Counted from the stretch's first letter, positions 1 to 9,340 are shown. The stretch is 64,000 nucleotides of DNA from Streptomyces sp. TLI_171 (GCF_003610255.1 NZ_RAPS01000001.1:5669001-5733000); one strand, 5' to 3'. Notes: generated by a model from the sequence alone, not told the origin. A program made the numbers and translations.

Positions 1-664
1 GGTCGACGGACCCGGCGACCAGCTCGCCCATCTCGCGGACCGCCCGCACCGCCTCGGCGGAGCGTTCCACGGCCGGGACCAGGCCCAGGTGCCGGGACGG
101 CGTGTCGACGGCGCCGGCCCGGCGCACCGCGCCCAGCACCGGTACCCCGGAGCCCTCCTCCAGGGCCTCCCGCAGCAGCGTCTCGTGCCGGTCCGAGGCC
201 ACCTTGTTGAGGATCACCCCGGCGAGCCGGACCTCCGGGTCCCAGGACGCGAAGCCGTGCACCAGCGCCGCCACCGAGCGGGACTGCGAGGAGGCGTCCA
301 CCACCAGCACGACCGGCGCCCGCAGCAGCTTCGCCACCTGCGCGGTGGATGCCAGCTCGCCGCGCCCGGCCGCTCCGTCGTACAGGCCCATCACGCCCTC
401 GACCACCGCCACGTCCGCCCCGGCCGCGCCGTGCGCGAACAGTGGGGCGATCCGCTCCGGGCCGCTCATCCAGGCGTCCAGGTTGCGGCCCGGGCGGCCG
501 GCGGCCAGCGCGTGGTAGCCGGGGTCGATGTAGTCCGGGCCGACCTTGTGCGGGGAGACCTTCAGCCCGCGCGCGGCCAGCGCCGCGATCAGGCCGGTGG
601 CCACCGTGGTCTTGCCCGCGCCGGAGGACGGCGCGGCGACGACGATCCGAGGGATGCTGTTCAA
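1..664 (-). CDS. cobB: Cobyrinate a,c-diamide synthase, partial (3' end beyond window)
   Basis: The enzyme amidates the a and c side chains of cobyrinate using glutamine and ATP in cytoplasmic B12 synthesis. About 221 N-terminal codons are visible; the glutaminase half lies beyond base 1. A P-loop (APSSGAGKTT, residues 11-20) starts the ATP-binding domain, followed by the family's HKVGPDYIDP and VEGVMGLYDG segments. I place the start at a TTG (664-662) five bases after the cobO stop, giving the usual MNSIPR beginning; no ATG or GTG fits as well. It is the last visible gene of the riboswitch-led cob operon. Confidence 0.9.
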   Translation of the reverse strand, partial: MNSIPRIVVAAPSSGAGKTTVATGLIAALAARGLKVSPHKVGPDYIDPGYHALAAGRPGRNLDAWMSGPERIAPLFAHGAAGADVAVVEGVMGLYDGAAGRGELASTAQVAKLLRAPVVLVVDASSQSRSVAALVHGFASWDPEVRLAGVILNKVASDRHETLLREALEEGSGVPVLGAVRRAGAVDTPSRHLGLVPAVERSAEAVRAVREMGELVAGSVD

Positions 665-668
665 CGGA

Positions 669-1265
669 CTACCACTCGATACCGCGCTGGCCCTTGCGGC
701 CCGCGTCCATCGGATGCTTCAGCTTGGTCATCTCGGTGACCAGGTCGGCCAGTTCGAGCAGCGGCTCGGGCGCGTTCCGGCCGGTCACCACCACGTGCTG
801 GCTGCCCGGGCGGTCCCGCAGCACCTCGACCACCTCCGCCACGTCGATCCACCCCCAGTGCAGCGGGTAGGTGAACTCGTCCAGCACGTAGAACCGGTAG
901 GTCTCGGCCGCCAGGTCGCGCTTGACCTGCTCCCAGCCCTCCAGCGCCGCCTCCTCGGAGGACTCGATGTCGCGCTGCACCCAGGACCAGCCCGAGCCCA
1001 TCTTGTGCCAGGCCACCATGCCGCCCTGCCCGGACTCGCCGAGCACCCGCAGCGCGTTCTCCTCGCCGACCTTCCACTTCGCCGACTTGACGAACTGGAA
1101 CACCCCGATCGGCCAGCCCTGGTTCCAGGCCCGCAGCGCCATGCCGAACGCCGCCGTGGACTTCCCCTTGCCCGGCCCGGTGTGCACCGCCGTGATCGGC
1201 AGCGTCCTTCGCTGACGGGTCGTCAGACCGTCGTCCGGGACGTTCTCCGCAACTCCCTTGGGCAT
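669..1265 (-). CDS. cobO: Cob(I)yrinic acid a,c-diamide adenosyltransferase
   Basis: CobO/BtuR-family enzyme that moves the adenosyl group of ATP to cobalt(I), giving the adenosylated corrinoid. The 198-residue length is normal for the family. The P-loop GPGKGKST lies at residues 30-37, followed by the conserved WNQGWPIGVFQFVKSAKW block that binds ATP and corrinoid. The ATG (1265) is six bases after the chelatase stop and cobB begins four bases after this stop, so the three are translated as one unit. Confidence 0.95.
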   Translation of the reverse strand: MPKGVAENVPDDGLTTRQRRTLPITAVHTGPGKGKSTAAFGMALRAWNQGWPIGVFQFVKSAKWKVGEENALRVLGESGQGGMVAWHKMGSGWSWVQRDIESSEEAALEGWEQVKRDLAAETYRFYVLDEFTYPLHWGWIDVAEVVEVLRDRPGSQHVVVTGRNAPEPLLELADLVTEMTKLKHPMDAGRKGQRGIEW

Positions 1266-1271
1266 GTCGGC

Positions 1272-3320
1272 TCAAGCCGCCTTTCGCATCATCGTCGAAC
1301 GGGTCTCCCGCACCAGCGAGGCCACACCCTCGGCCCGCAGCTCGTCCAGGCTCACCGCGTCACCGTTCAGGTGCGCGGCCAACTCCCGGGCCAGGCCCAG
1401 CCGGACGGGGCCGGACTCGCAGTCCAGCACCACCGAGGCCACGCCCTGCGCGGCCAGCAGGCCGGCCGCCCGGCGCGAGCGCGCCAGCGCGTCCTTCGCC
1501 CCGGTCGCCCGGCCGTCGGTCACCACCACCAGCAGCGCCCGCCGGTCCGGGTCGCGCAGCCGCTCCACCCGCAGCACCTCGTGCGCCCGCAGCAGACCCG
1601 CCTCCAGCGGCGTCCGCCCGCCGGTCGGCAACTGCTCCAGCCGGGCCGCGCCCACCTCCACCGAGGAGGTCGGCGGCAGCGCCAACTCCGCGGCCGCGCC
1701 CCGGAAGGTCACCATGCCGATCTTGTCGCGCCGCTGGTAGGCGTCCATCAGCAGGGACAGCACCGCGCCCTTCACCGCCGTCATCCGCTGCCGCGCCGCC
1801 ATCGACCCGGAGGCGTCCACCACGAACAGCACCAGGTTCGACTCCCGCCCCCGGCGCACCTGTTCGCGCAGGTCGTCGCGGCGCAGCAGCAGCGCCCGCC
1901 CGGTCCGGCCGCGGACCGCCTGGTGGGGCGCCGCCGCGCGCAGCGTCGCGCTCAGGTGCAGCCGGGACAGCTTCCCCCGCGGCCGGCGCGCCCGGATGGT
2001 GTGCCCGGCGTCCGTCTCGGCGGGCGAGCGGCGGCCCTGCGCGCCGCGGCCCGTCCCGTCGACCCTGAACAGCCGGGTCCGGTACGGCTGGTCGGCCGCC
2101 ACCGGCGCCGACTCCCGTGCCCCGCCCGGTCGTTGCCGCGGCGGGGCGGCGGGGGCGTCCGGCTGCTCGGTCGAACCATCCGGCGCGGAAGGCCCGTTGG
2201 GCTCGGAGGGCTCCGGTGCGCCACCGCCGCCCCCGCCGTCGGGGCCGCCGCCCGGGCCGCCGTCCGGACCGTCGTCCTCCGGTCCGTCCTGCTCCGGGCC
2301 CTGGTGCTCCGCCAGCGTGCGGTCCAACTGCTCCTCGTCCAGGCCCGGCGCGTCGAACGGGTTGCGCCGCCGCCGGTGCGGCAGCGCCAGCTGCGCGGCC
2401 TTGCGGACGTCCTCCTCCAGCACCTCGGTGCGCCCGGCCCACGCGGCCAGCGCCACCGCCGTACGGGCCATCACGATGTCCGCCCGCAGGCCGTCCACCT
2501 CGAACGCCGCGCACACACCGGTGATCTGGCGCAGCGCCAGATCGGACAGCTGCACGCTCGGCAGCAACTCCCGTGCGGCGGTGATCCGTTCGGCCAGCTC
2601 GTCCTCCTGCTCGGCCCACCGCCCCGCGAAGGCGGCCGGATCGGCGTCGTAGGCCAGGCGGCGGCGCACCACCTCGGCGCGCTCCTCCGCGTCCCGGGTG
2701 GCCGCGATCTCCACGGTCAGGCCGAACCGGTCGAGCAGCTGCGGCCGCAGCTCGCCCTCCTCCGGGTTCATCGTGCCGACCAGCAGGAACCGGGCCGCGT
2801 GCCGCACCGACACGCCCTCGCGCTCCACGTACGAGCGGCCCATCGCCGCCGCGTCCAGCAGCAGGTCCACCAGGTGGTCCTGCAGCAGGTTCACCTCGTC
2901 GATGTACAGCACGCCGCGGTGCGCCTTCGCCAACAGGCCCGGCTCGTACGCCTTCACGCCCTCGGCGAGGGCCCGCTCCAGGTCCAGCGAACCGACCACC
3001 CGGTCCTCCGAGACGCCCACCGGCAGTTCCACCAGGAACGCCGGCCGGTCCTGCCCGGCCGCGCCCTCGTGCGGGCCGTCCGGGCACTGCGGGTCCGCCG
3101 CCGCCGGGTCGCACGCGAACCGGCAGCCCGGCACGGTGGCGATCGACGGCAGCAGCCCCGCCAGGGCGCGCACCATCGTCGACTTCGCGGTCCCCTTCTC
3201 ACCCCGCACCAGCACCCCGCCCACCGCGGGCGACACCGCGTTCAGCAGCAGCCCCAGCCGCAGGTCGTCCATCCCCACGATCGCCGTGAACGGGTAACGG
3301 GCATCGGTCAGTCCAGTCAC
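1272..3320 (-). CDS. Putative cobaltochelatase/Mg-chelatase, fused ChlI-ChlD type
   Basis: 682-residue AAA+ and VWA fusion. Residues 40-48 carry Walker A (GEKGTAKST), with Walker B at VLYIDEVNLL. A Pro/Gly/Asp-rich low-complexity linker follows, then a C-terminal von Willebrand A domain with a MIDAS motif (DASGSMA). Such proteins act as the ATPase/adaptor of metal insertion, here presumably cobalt for B12, working with a CobN-type large subunit that is not in this window. The GTG start (3320) overlaps the cobQ stop as GTGA, which argues for translational coupling. The open frame extends 29 codons upstream into cobQ, but that part looks like overlap only. The metal is inferred from context. 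Confidence 0.88.
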   Translation of the reverse strand: MTGLTDARYPFTAIVGMDDLRLGLLLNAVSPAVGGVLVRGEKGTAKSTMVRALAGLLPSIATVPGCRFACDPAAADPQCPDGPHEGAAGQDRPAFLVELPVGVSEDRVVGSLDLERALAEGVKAYEPGLLAKAHRGVLYIDEVNLLQDHLVDLLLDAAAMGRSYVEREGVSVRHAARFLLVGTMNPEEGELRPQLLDRFGLTVEIAATRDAEERAEVVRRRLAYDADPAAFAGRWAEQEDELAERITAARELLPSVQLSDLALRQITGVCAAFEVDGLRADIVMARTAVALAAWAGRTEVLEEDVRKAAQLALPHRRRRNPFDAPGLDEEQLDRTLAEHQGPEQDGPEDDGPDGGPGGGPDGGGGGGAPEPSEPNGPSAPDGSTEQPDAPAAPPRQRPGGARESAPVAADQPYRTRLFRVDGTGRGAQGRRSPAETDAGHTIRARRPRGKLSRLHLSATLRAAAPHQAVRGRTGRALLLRRDDLREQVRRGRESNLVLFVVDASGSMAARQRMTAVKGAVLSLLMDAYQRRDKIGMVTFRGAAAELALPPTSSVEVGAARLEQLPTGGRTPLEAGLLRAHEVLRVERLRDPDRRALLVVVTDGRATGAKDALARSRRAAGLLAAQGVASVVLDCESGPVRLGLARELAAHLNGDAVSLDELRAEGVASLVRETRSTMMRKAA

Positions 3321-4864
3321 TTCGAACCCTCCATCTCCACCGGGGCCGGGGCCCCGGGCGGCACGAACGGCAGTCCCGCCGGCGCCCCGTTCTCGATCAG
3401 CTTCCACAGCGCGTCGGTGTCGGCGTGCTCCGCCACCAGGTCGCCCAGGGCGTCCAGCCGTTGCTCGCGCGCCGCCGCGAAGGAGGTGTCAGGGGCGGGC
3501 ACGAAGGCCCGGCCCGCCGCCCGCGCCGCCTCCGCCAGGAACACCCGGCGGAACGCGTCGTTCTCCAGCACCCCGTGCCAGGTCGTCCCCCACACCGCCC
3601 CCACCCGGCACCCGTCCAGGGCGTTCCCGGCGGCGTCCGCGACGAACACCTCCCCGCCGGACACCTCCACCACACCGTGGTGGATCTCGTACCCCTCCAC
3701 GCGTTCCCCGCACGCGAACCCGGTCGGCCGGGCCAGCACCTTCTCCGCCCCGAACACCACCCGGGTCGGCAGCAGTCCCAGACCGTCCACCGCGCCGGCC
3801 CGGGACTCCACCTCGTCGACTATCTCCCGGCCCAGCATCTGGTAGCCGCCGCACACCCCGAGCACGGGCAGCCCCGCCGCGACCCGCGCCGCCAACGGCT
3901 CCGCCAGGCCCTGCGCGCGCAGCCACGCCAGGTCGGCGACCGTGGCCCGGGTCCCCGGCAGCACCACCAGGTCCGCGTCCGCCAGCTCCTCCGGACGGGT
4001 CGCCCAGCGCACCAGCACGCCCGGTTCCTGCGCCAGCGCGTCCACGTCGGTGAAGTTCGACAGCCGGGGGAACCTGACCACCGCGACCCGCAGCACCTGG
4101 GCCCCCACCGGGCCGCCCGCGGCCGGCCGCTGCGCCACCGACGCCAGGTCCAGCGAGTCCTCCGCGTCCAGCCACAGGCCCTGCAGCATCGGGAAGGTTC
4201 CCAGCACCGGACGGCCCGTCAGCCGGCGCAGCATCTCCAGGCCCGGCGCCAGCAGCCGGGCGTCCCCGCGGAACTTGTTGACGAACCAGCCCGCGATCAG
4301 CGACTGGTCCTCCGGCGAGAGCAGCGCCAGGGTGCCGAACATCGAGGCGAACACGCCGCCGCGGTCGATGTCCCCGACCACCACCACGGGCAGCCGGGCC
4401 GCCGAGGCCAGGCCCATGTTGGCGATGTCCCGGTCGCGCAGGTTGATCTCGGCCGGCGAGCCCGCGCCCTCGCACACCACCACGTCGAACCGCGCCCGCA
4501 GGTCCGCCAGGCACTCCAACGAGCGTTCCAGCAGCACCGGTTTGCGCTCCCGGTAGTCCAGCGCCCCGACCTCGGCCACCGCCCGCCCGAGCAGCACCAC
4601 CTGGCTGCGCCCGTCGGCCCCCGGCTTCAGCAGCACCGGGTTCATCGCCGCCTCCGGCGCCACCCCCGCCGCCTGCGCCTGCATGGCCTGCGCCCGGCCG
4701 ATCTCCGCCCCGTCGGCCGTCACGAAGGAGTTCAGCGACATGTTCTGCGCCTTGAACGGCGCCACCCGCACGCCCTGCCGCAGCAGCCAGCGGCAGATCC
4801 CCGCCGTCACCACGCTCTTTCCGGCATCCGAGGTCGTACCGGCCACCAGCAACGCGCCGCTCAC
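3317..4864 (-). CDS. cobQ: Cobyric acid synthase
   Basis: Amidates the b, d, e and g positions of adenosylcobyrinate a,c-diamide using glutamine and ATP. The 515 residues match the family. The N-terminal dethiobiotin-synthetase-like domain opens with the P-loop GTTSDAGKS (residues 9-17). The C-terminal class I glutaminase domain has its nucleophile in GVCGGYQML (Cys near 338) and a conserved YEIHHG histidine region. The GTG start is preceded by a GGAG box. It lies 109 bases downstream of cobD on the same strand, and its TGA overlaps the start of the chelatase gene. Confidence 0.95.
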   Translation of the reverse strand: MSGALLVAGTTSDAGKSVVTAGICRWLLRQGVRVAPFKAQNMSLNSFVTADGAEIGRAQAMQAQAAGVAPEAAMNPVLLKPGADGRSQVVLLGRAVAEVGALDYRERKPVLLERSLECLADLRARFDVVVCEGAGSPAEINLRDRDIANMGLASAARLPVVVVGDIDRGGVFASMFGTLALLSPEDQSLIAGWFVNKFRGDARLLAPGLEMLRRLTGRPVLGTFPMLQGLWLDAEDSLDLASVAQRPAAGGPVGAQVLRVAVVRFPRLSNFTDVDALAQEPGVLVRWATRPEELADADLVVLPGTRATVADLAWLRAQGLAEPLAARVAAGLPVLGVCGGYQMLGREIVDEVESRAGAVDGLGLLPTRVVFGAEKVLARPTGFACGERVEGYEIHHGVVEVSGGEVFVADAAGNALDGCRVGAVWGTTWHGVLENDAFRRVFLAEAARAAGRAFVPAPDTSFAAAREQRLDALGDLVAEHADTDALWKLIENGAPAGLPFVPPGAPAPVEMEGSK

Positions 4865-4973
4865 GGCAGGACTCCTTCGGCGAGGGGGACAACAACGAGG
4901 GGAACGACAACGAGGGGCACTGGGCGGGGGACGGCGAGAGCGACGGCAGCAGGGGAGGACGCGCGCGGGGCGG

Positions 4974-5921
4974 TCACCGGCGCCGCGCGCGGCGTGCCAG
5001 GGCCACCGTCCGCGCCGCGACCGTCACGCCGAGGGCGAGGGCGCCGACCCGGCGGGAGAGCCGGCAGGCCCGGTCGATGTCGGGAACCCCGACGGGCGGC
5101 AGTCCCGCGCCGAGGACGGGCCGGTGCTCGACGCGTTCGCCGTACTGCAGGGTGCCGCCGAGCTGCACGCCGAGCGCTCCCGCGAAGGCGGCCTCGGCCT
5201 GCCCGGCGTTGGGGCTCGGGTGCGCGGAGCCGTCCCGCCGCCAGACCCGCCAGGCGCGGGCGGGGGAGTCGGCGGCGGTGACCGTGAGCAGCGCCGTCAG
5301 CCGGGCCCCCGGCCAGCCGGCGACGTCGTCGAGCCGGGCCGAGGCCCAGCCGAAGCGGAGGTGGCGGGGGGACTTGTGCCCGACCATCGCGTCCAACGTG
5401 TTGACGGCCCGGAACGCCAGCAGCCCGGGGACGCCCGCCAGGCCGCCCCAGACCAGGGCGTTGACCACGGCGTCGGCGGTGTTCTCGGCGACCGACTCGA
5501 CCACCGCCCGGGCGATCTGCTGCTCGTCCAGGCCGGACGGGTCGCGCCCGCACAGGTGCGGCAGGCGTTCCCGAGCGGCCGTCAGATCGCCGTCGGCCAG
5601 CGAGCGTCCGACGGTGCGGGCCTCCCGGGTCAGCGACGTCCCGCCGAGGACGGTGAAGGTGGCGGCGGCGGCCAGCCCGGCGGCGGTGGCCGGTGAGCGG
5701 CGGACCGCGGCGGACAGCAGCGCCGCCCCGCCCGCGACCGCGCCGACGGCGAGCGCCGTGTACGCCGCTCCGGCGGCCCGGTCGTCGCGCCACAGCCGCC
5801 GCTCCAGCCGGGTCGCGGCGGCGCCGAACAGGGCGACGGGGTGGCCGCGCCGGGGATCGCCGAACCGGGCGTCCGCGAGGTACCCCGCGATCGCGCCCAC
5901 CAGGTACGGGGCAGCCCGCAT
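4974..5921 (-). CDS. cobD: Adenosylcobinamide-phosphate synthase CobD/CbiB
   Basis: Polytopic membrane enzyme that attaches the aminopropanol moiety to adenosylcobyric acid. It is 315 residues, with the family start (GYLADARFGDPRRGHPVALFG), the central SVAENTADAVVNALVWGG segment and several alanine/valine-rich membrane segments. It is the first gene after the cobalamin riboswitch (5960-6090), so the whole downstream cob set is probably silenced by B12. The 109-base gap to cobQ holds only a short purine-rich repetitive stretch and no terminator I can support. Confidence 0.93.
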   Translation of the reverse strand: MRAAPYLVGAIAGYLADARFGDPRRGHPVALFGAAATRLERRLWRDDRAAGAAYTALAVGAVAGGAALLSAAVRRSPATAAGLAAAATFTVLGGTSLTREARTVGRSLADGDLTAARERLPHLCGRDPSGLDEQQIARAVVESVAENTADAVVNALVWGGLAGVPGLLAFRAVNTLDAMVGHKSPRHLRFGWASARLDDVAGWPGARLTALLTVTAADSPARAWRVWRRDGSAHPSPNAGQAEAAFAGALGVQLGGTLQYGERVEHRPVLGAGLPPVGVPDIDRACRLSRRVGALALGVTVAARTVALARRARRR

Positions 5922-5959
5922 GGCGTCGTTGTCCTCACTCAGGGTCCGCGCCCTGGATC

Positions 5960-6090
5960 GACGGAACGAAGGCCAGAGTCTCCTGACTTCCGGTCACCCC
6001 TGCGCGGGGTTCCGGTCACAGTGGCGGGACCGCGCCGGACTCGCACCGGCTTCCTCTGTTTACCTCCGTTTGGCCCGAAGATCCCACCAC
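5960..6090 (-). promoter_or_regulatory. Cobalamin riboswitch in the cobD leader
   Basis: On the reverse strand, 6052-6012 holds the classic B12 box: GCCGGTGCGAGTCCGG followed by a CCCGCCACTGTGA segment. The 3' conserved element (AAGTCAGGAGAC) lies near 5989-5976. The order, spacing and position 40 bases ahead of cobD match actinobacterial AdoCbl riboswitches. It should turn the downstream operon off when the coenzyme is plentiful. The exact ends are approximate. Confidence 0.92.
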
Positions 6091-6184
6091 GCCCGCTTCG
6101 GGCCAGTCAACCGAGGCGGCGGAGGGGTTGGTCACACGCGGGCGGGGTCCCGCCGAGCGGGCCGGCGGGACCCCTGAGGGGCGG

Positions 6185-8440
6185 TCAGGGCGCGTACACG
6201 GTGGGCCGCGGCGCGGTGGGCATGCCGTTGCCGAGGAAGAAGCTCGGGTGCGGCGGCTGGTTGTAGGCGGTGTTCTGCCAGGCGATCGCCTCGCGGTACT
6301 GGACGTCGTGCATCAGCGTGGTGATCCGCAGGTCGGTGGGGGCGGGGGTGGCGTAGATCCGCAGCGCCCGGTTGTCGGTGGTGGCCCAGACCGCCTCCTC
6401 CCGCCAGTCGCCGAACAGGTCGGCGGTCAGCGCGGGGGTGGCCTTGGTGCCGTTGTCGGAGTGCACCCCGGACGCGGTCAGCAGCCGGGTGTCCGCGCCG
6501 GTGCCGTACTTGTCGATGTGGGTGCCGTCGAGCAGTTCGCGGACCGGGTCGCCGTCCCACCAGATGGTGAAGTTGGCGGAGCCGGGCTTGCGGCCGACGT
6601 TCTGGCCCTGCGCGCTGTAGAGGCCGGTGACGGCGGAGGACCAGGACTCCGCGCCGGGGCTGCCCGCGTACACGTCGTCGGAGACGCCGCGCCCGTTGTC
6701 GCAGGTGCAGTCGGGCTGGTGCCACAGGATCCGGCCGGTCCTGGCGTCGGCGAACCAGGCTGAGTACTTGTCGGTGCTCTCGTCGACCTTGAACTCCTCC
6801 AGCCCGGGCCGGCTCGGGTCGAGGTCGCCGACGTGCATCGCGTCGCCGTGCCCCTGCCCGTTGTTCCACAGGCCGTGCCCGTCGTCGTCGACCGCCATCG
6901 AGCCGTAGACGATCTCGTCCTTCCCGTCGCCGTCCACGTCGGCGACGGCCAGCTGGTGGTCGCCCTGACCGGCGTAGGAGCTGTTCCCGGAGGCGTTGGA
7001 GTCGAAGACCCACCGCTCGGTGAGCTTGCCGTCGCGCCAGTCCCAGGCGGCGATCACCGTCCGGGTGTAGTAGCCGCGCGCCATCACGATCGACGGCCGC
7101 TTCCCGTCCAGGTACGCCGTGCCGGCCAGGAACCGGTCGACCCGGTTGCCGTACGAGTGGCCCCAGGCGGAGACCGTTCCGCGCGGCGGGTCGTAGGTGA
7201 CGGTCTGCAGGGCGGCGCCGGTCCGCCCGTTGAAGACGCTCAGGTACTCCGGGCCGGACAGCACGTAGCCCGAGGAGTTCCGGTAGTCGGCAGTGGCGCT
7301 GCCGATGGTCCGCCCGGCGCCGTCGACGGTGCCGTCCGCGGTCTTCATGACCACCTCGGCCTTGCCGTCGCCGTCGTAGTCGTAGACCTGGAACTGCGTG
7401 TAGTGCGCGCCGGAGCGGATGTTGCGGCCGAGGTCGATCCGCCACAGCCGGGTGCCGTCCAGCTCGTACGCGTCGACGACGGTGTCGCCGGTGTATCCGG
7501 ACTGCGAGTTGTCCTTGGCGTCGGTCGGTGACCACTTGAGGACGAACTCGTAGCTCCCGTCGCCGTCCAGGTCGCCGACGCTCGCGTCGTTGGCCTCGTA
7601 GGTGTAGGACCCGCTCGCGTTCGACCCGCCCGGCGGCGGCGAGATCGGCACGTCCCGGTAGCCGTCGGCGAATCCGATCGAGGCCGCGGACGCGGCCTGC
7701 TCCGTCCCGTTCACCACCGCGCGCACCGTGTACGAGGCGCCGGCCGCCGCACCGCTGTCGAGGTAGTCCGTGGCACCGGTCAGCGGCGCGGAGTTCAGCC
7801 TGGTCCCGTCGCGGTACACGTTGAACGCCACGCCGTCCGGGTCGGTGGCCAGCCACCGCCAGGAGACCAGGTTCGCGGAGCCGCTGCGCACCGAGACCAC
7901 CCCGCGGTCCAGCTTCTCCACCTGCCGGCCCTGCCCGGCCGGCGGCGGGGTGGTCGCGGTCGGGCTCGCGGTCGGGCTCCCGGTCGGCGACGGGCTGGTG
8001 GTCGAACCACCCGTGCAGAGCGTGCCGTTGAGAGTGAACGCGGTCGGGACGGTGGTTGCGCCGGTGCCCGGCACCGAACCGTTGAAGCCGAAGCTGACGG
8101 TGCCTCCGGTGGCGACCGAGCCGTTGTAGCCCAGACTGTTCGCGGTGACCTGGCTGCTGCCGAGCATCACGTCGGCGTTCCACGCCTGGGTCACCTGCTC
8201 GCCGCCGCCGAAGGACCACTTCAATGACCAAGCGGCCACCGCGTCACCGAGGTTGGTGATCTGCACGTCGGCCCCGAAGCCGCCCTGCCAGGCGTTGGTG
8301 ATCGTGTAGTCGACCCGGCAGCCGGCCGCGGCGGCGCCCGCCTGCTGCTGGACCGCCCAGGTCGCGCCGACCGCGAGCAGCCCGCCGGCCAGCAGCCCGG
8401 CGAACGAGCGCGCCGTCCGTCCTCTGCGGTGTCCCGCCAT
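6185..8440 (-). CDS. Secreted rhamnogalacturonan lyase (PL11) with N-terminal CBM2
   Basis: Predicted extracellular lyase cleaving the rhamnogalacturonan I backbone of pectin. The 751-residue form has an Arg-rich signal peptide (1 to about 39), a CBM2 bounded by cysteines (about 41-145), an S/T/P linker, then the PL11 beta-propeller with repeated calcium-binding DLDGDG, YDYDGDGKAE and VDGDGKDE motifs. Two ATGs sit in tandem (8443 and 8440); I chose the second because the GGAGG box is then four bases away rather than one. It stands alone and is divergent from the regulator at 8663. Endo versus exo action cannot be read from sequence. Confidence 0.9.
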   Translation of the reverse strand: MAGHRRGRTARSFAGLLAGGLLAVGATWAVQQQAGAAAAGCRVDYTITNAWQGGFGADVQITNLGDAVAAWSLKWSFGGGEQVTQAWNADVMLGSSQVTANSLGYNGSVATGGTVSFGFNGSVPGTGATTVPTAFTLNGTLCTGGSTTSPSPTGSPTASPTATTPPPAGQGRQVEKLDRGVVSVRSGSANLVSWRWLATDPDGVAFNVYRDGTRLNSAPLTGATDYLDSGAAAGASYTVRAVVNGTEQAASAASIGFADGYRDVPISPPPGGSNASGSYTYEANDASVGDLDGDGSYEFVLKWSPTDAKDNSQSGYTGDTVVDAYELDGTRLWRIDLGRNIRSGAHYTQFQVYDYDGDGKAEVVMKTADGTVDGAGRTIGSATADYRNSSGYVLSGPEYLSVFNGRTGAALQTVTYDPPRGTVSAWGHSYGNRVDRFLAGTAYLDGKRPSIVMARGYYTRTVIAAWDWRDGKLTERWVFDSNASGNSSYAGQGDHQLAVADVDGDGKDEIVYGSMAVDDDGHGLWNNGQGHGDAMHVGDLDPSRPGLEEFKVDESTDKYSAWFADARTGRILWHQPDCTCDNGRGVSDDVYAGSPGAESWSSAVTGLYSAQGQNVGRKPGSANFTIWWDGDPVRELLDGTHIDKYGTGADTRLLTASGVHSDNGTKATPALTADLFGDWREEAVWATTDNRALRIYATPAPTDLRITTLMHDVQYREAIAWQNTAYNQPPHPSFFLGNGMPTAPRPTVYAP

Positions 8441-8541
8441 CATTCCTCCAGGGAGTCGAGTGGTGCCTCCCATGGGAGCGAGCCCGCCGCGGATCCGGCC
8501 AGCGCGAGGACGGGGCGGACGCCCTGACCGTGCCGTAGGTC

Positions 8542-8552
8542 CGAAACTTTCG
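8542..8552. promoter_or_regulatory. Palindrome CGAAACTTTCG upstream of the PL11 gene
   Basis: A perfect CGAAA-C-TTTCG palindrome lies about 100 bases before the lyase start. A looser TGGGT-N2-ACCCA repeat is at 8570-8581. Short CGAA-N-TTCG palindromes are described as LacI-family operators at Streptomyces hemicellulase and xyloside genes. Which regulator binds here is unknown. Confidence 0.45.
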
Positions 8553-8662
8553 CGCCCTGCGCGGCGTGGTGGGTTCACCCAGCCGGAGCGCACCGCGACC
8601 GGCCGCGGTTCGTGTCATCTGCGGCTGGGGGCGCCCCCGCCCCGGCCCTAGCGTCGGAAGGC

Positions 8663-9337
8663 ATGCGACGCAGACAGCCGCCGGCCGCCGCCCCGGTGCC
8701 GTTCTCCCCGGTCGCGGCCCGCGCCCACCGGACCGCTCTCGGCCTGACGCCCGATCAGGTCGCCGAAGGGCTGGCCGCCCACGGCGTCCGCCTGCTCCCC
8801 GGGCACGTCGCCGGCTGGGAGGACGGCCGCATCCGCCCCACCGAGGACCAGCTGATCGCCCTGGCCCGCACCCTCTGGTGCCCGCCCGCCCAGCTGATGG
8901 GCACCGCCCCGGCCACCCTCCGCGACCACCGGATCGCCCGCGAACTCACCCAGGACCAGGCCGCCCGCCTGCTCGGCCTCTCGCTCGCGACCTACCGGCA
9001 GACCGAGGCCACCGGCCGGTGGACCGGCAGCGAGGACCAGACCCGCCTGCTCGCCCACGTCCTCGGCCTCGACCTGCCCACCCTGGTGCACCTCACCGGT
9101 CGCACCGCCGACCTCGACGCCCGCCTCCGCCAGGTCGTCCAGGGCCGCTGGCAGGCCCAGCTCCGCCCCATCGCCCGCCTGGTCCCCGTCGACCCCCCCA
9201 CCCTGGAACGCGTCCTCGCCACCCTCCAGTCCGAACACCACACCCCCACCTCCTGGGGCGCCACCCCCACCACCACCCCCACCCGCCCCGAACCCACCCC
9301 CCGCTTCTGGCAACTCCTCGCCACCGAACTCGCCTGA
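8663..9337 (+). CDS. XRE-like regulator with two helix-turn-helix domains
   Basis: 224-residue cytoplasmic protein with two XRE/Cro-type HTH repeats: one around residues 18-75 (TPDQVAEGLAAHG...VAGWEDG) and one around 92-145 (LTQDQAARLLGLSLATYRQTE). The C-terminal tail is rich in Pro and Thr. The ATG at 8663 follows a TAGCGT -10-like box by eight bases, so the mRNA may be leaderless; a longer reading from 8612 has no support. The frame continues after the TGA as 54 coding-like codons (see 9341-9502). Target genes are unknown. Confidence 0.75.
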   Translation: MRRRQPPAAAPVPFSPVAARAHRTALGLTPDQVAEGLAAHGVRLLPGHVAGWEDGRIRPTEDQLIALARTLWCPPAQLMGTAPATLRDHRIARELTQDQAARLLGLSLATYRQTEATGRWTGSEDQTRLLAHVLGLDLPTLVHLTGRTADLDARLRQVVQGRWQAQLRPIARLVPVDPPTLERVLATLQSEHHTPTSWGATPTTTPTRPEPTPRFWQLLATELA

Positions 9338-9340
9338 CGC

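Noticed and set aside
546..3845. Very long open frame on the forward strand across the cob genes
   Set aside because: It is the antisense of clear cob genes; such long shadow frames are expected at this GC content.
4875..4920. Purine-rich repeats between cobD and cobQ
   Set aside because: Low-complexity stretch with no palindrome or coding sense; no basis for a regulatory element.
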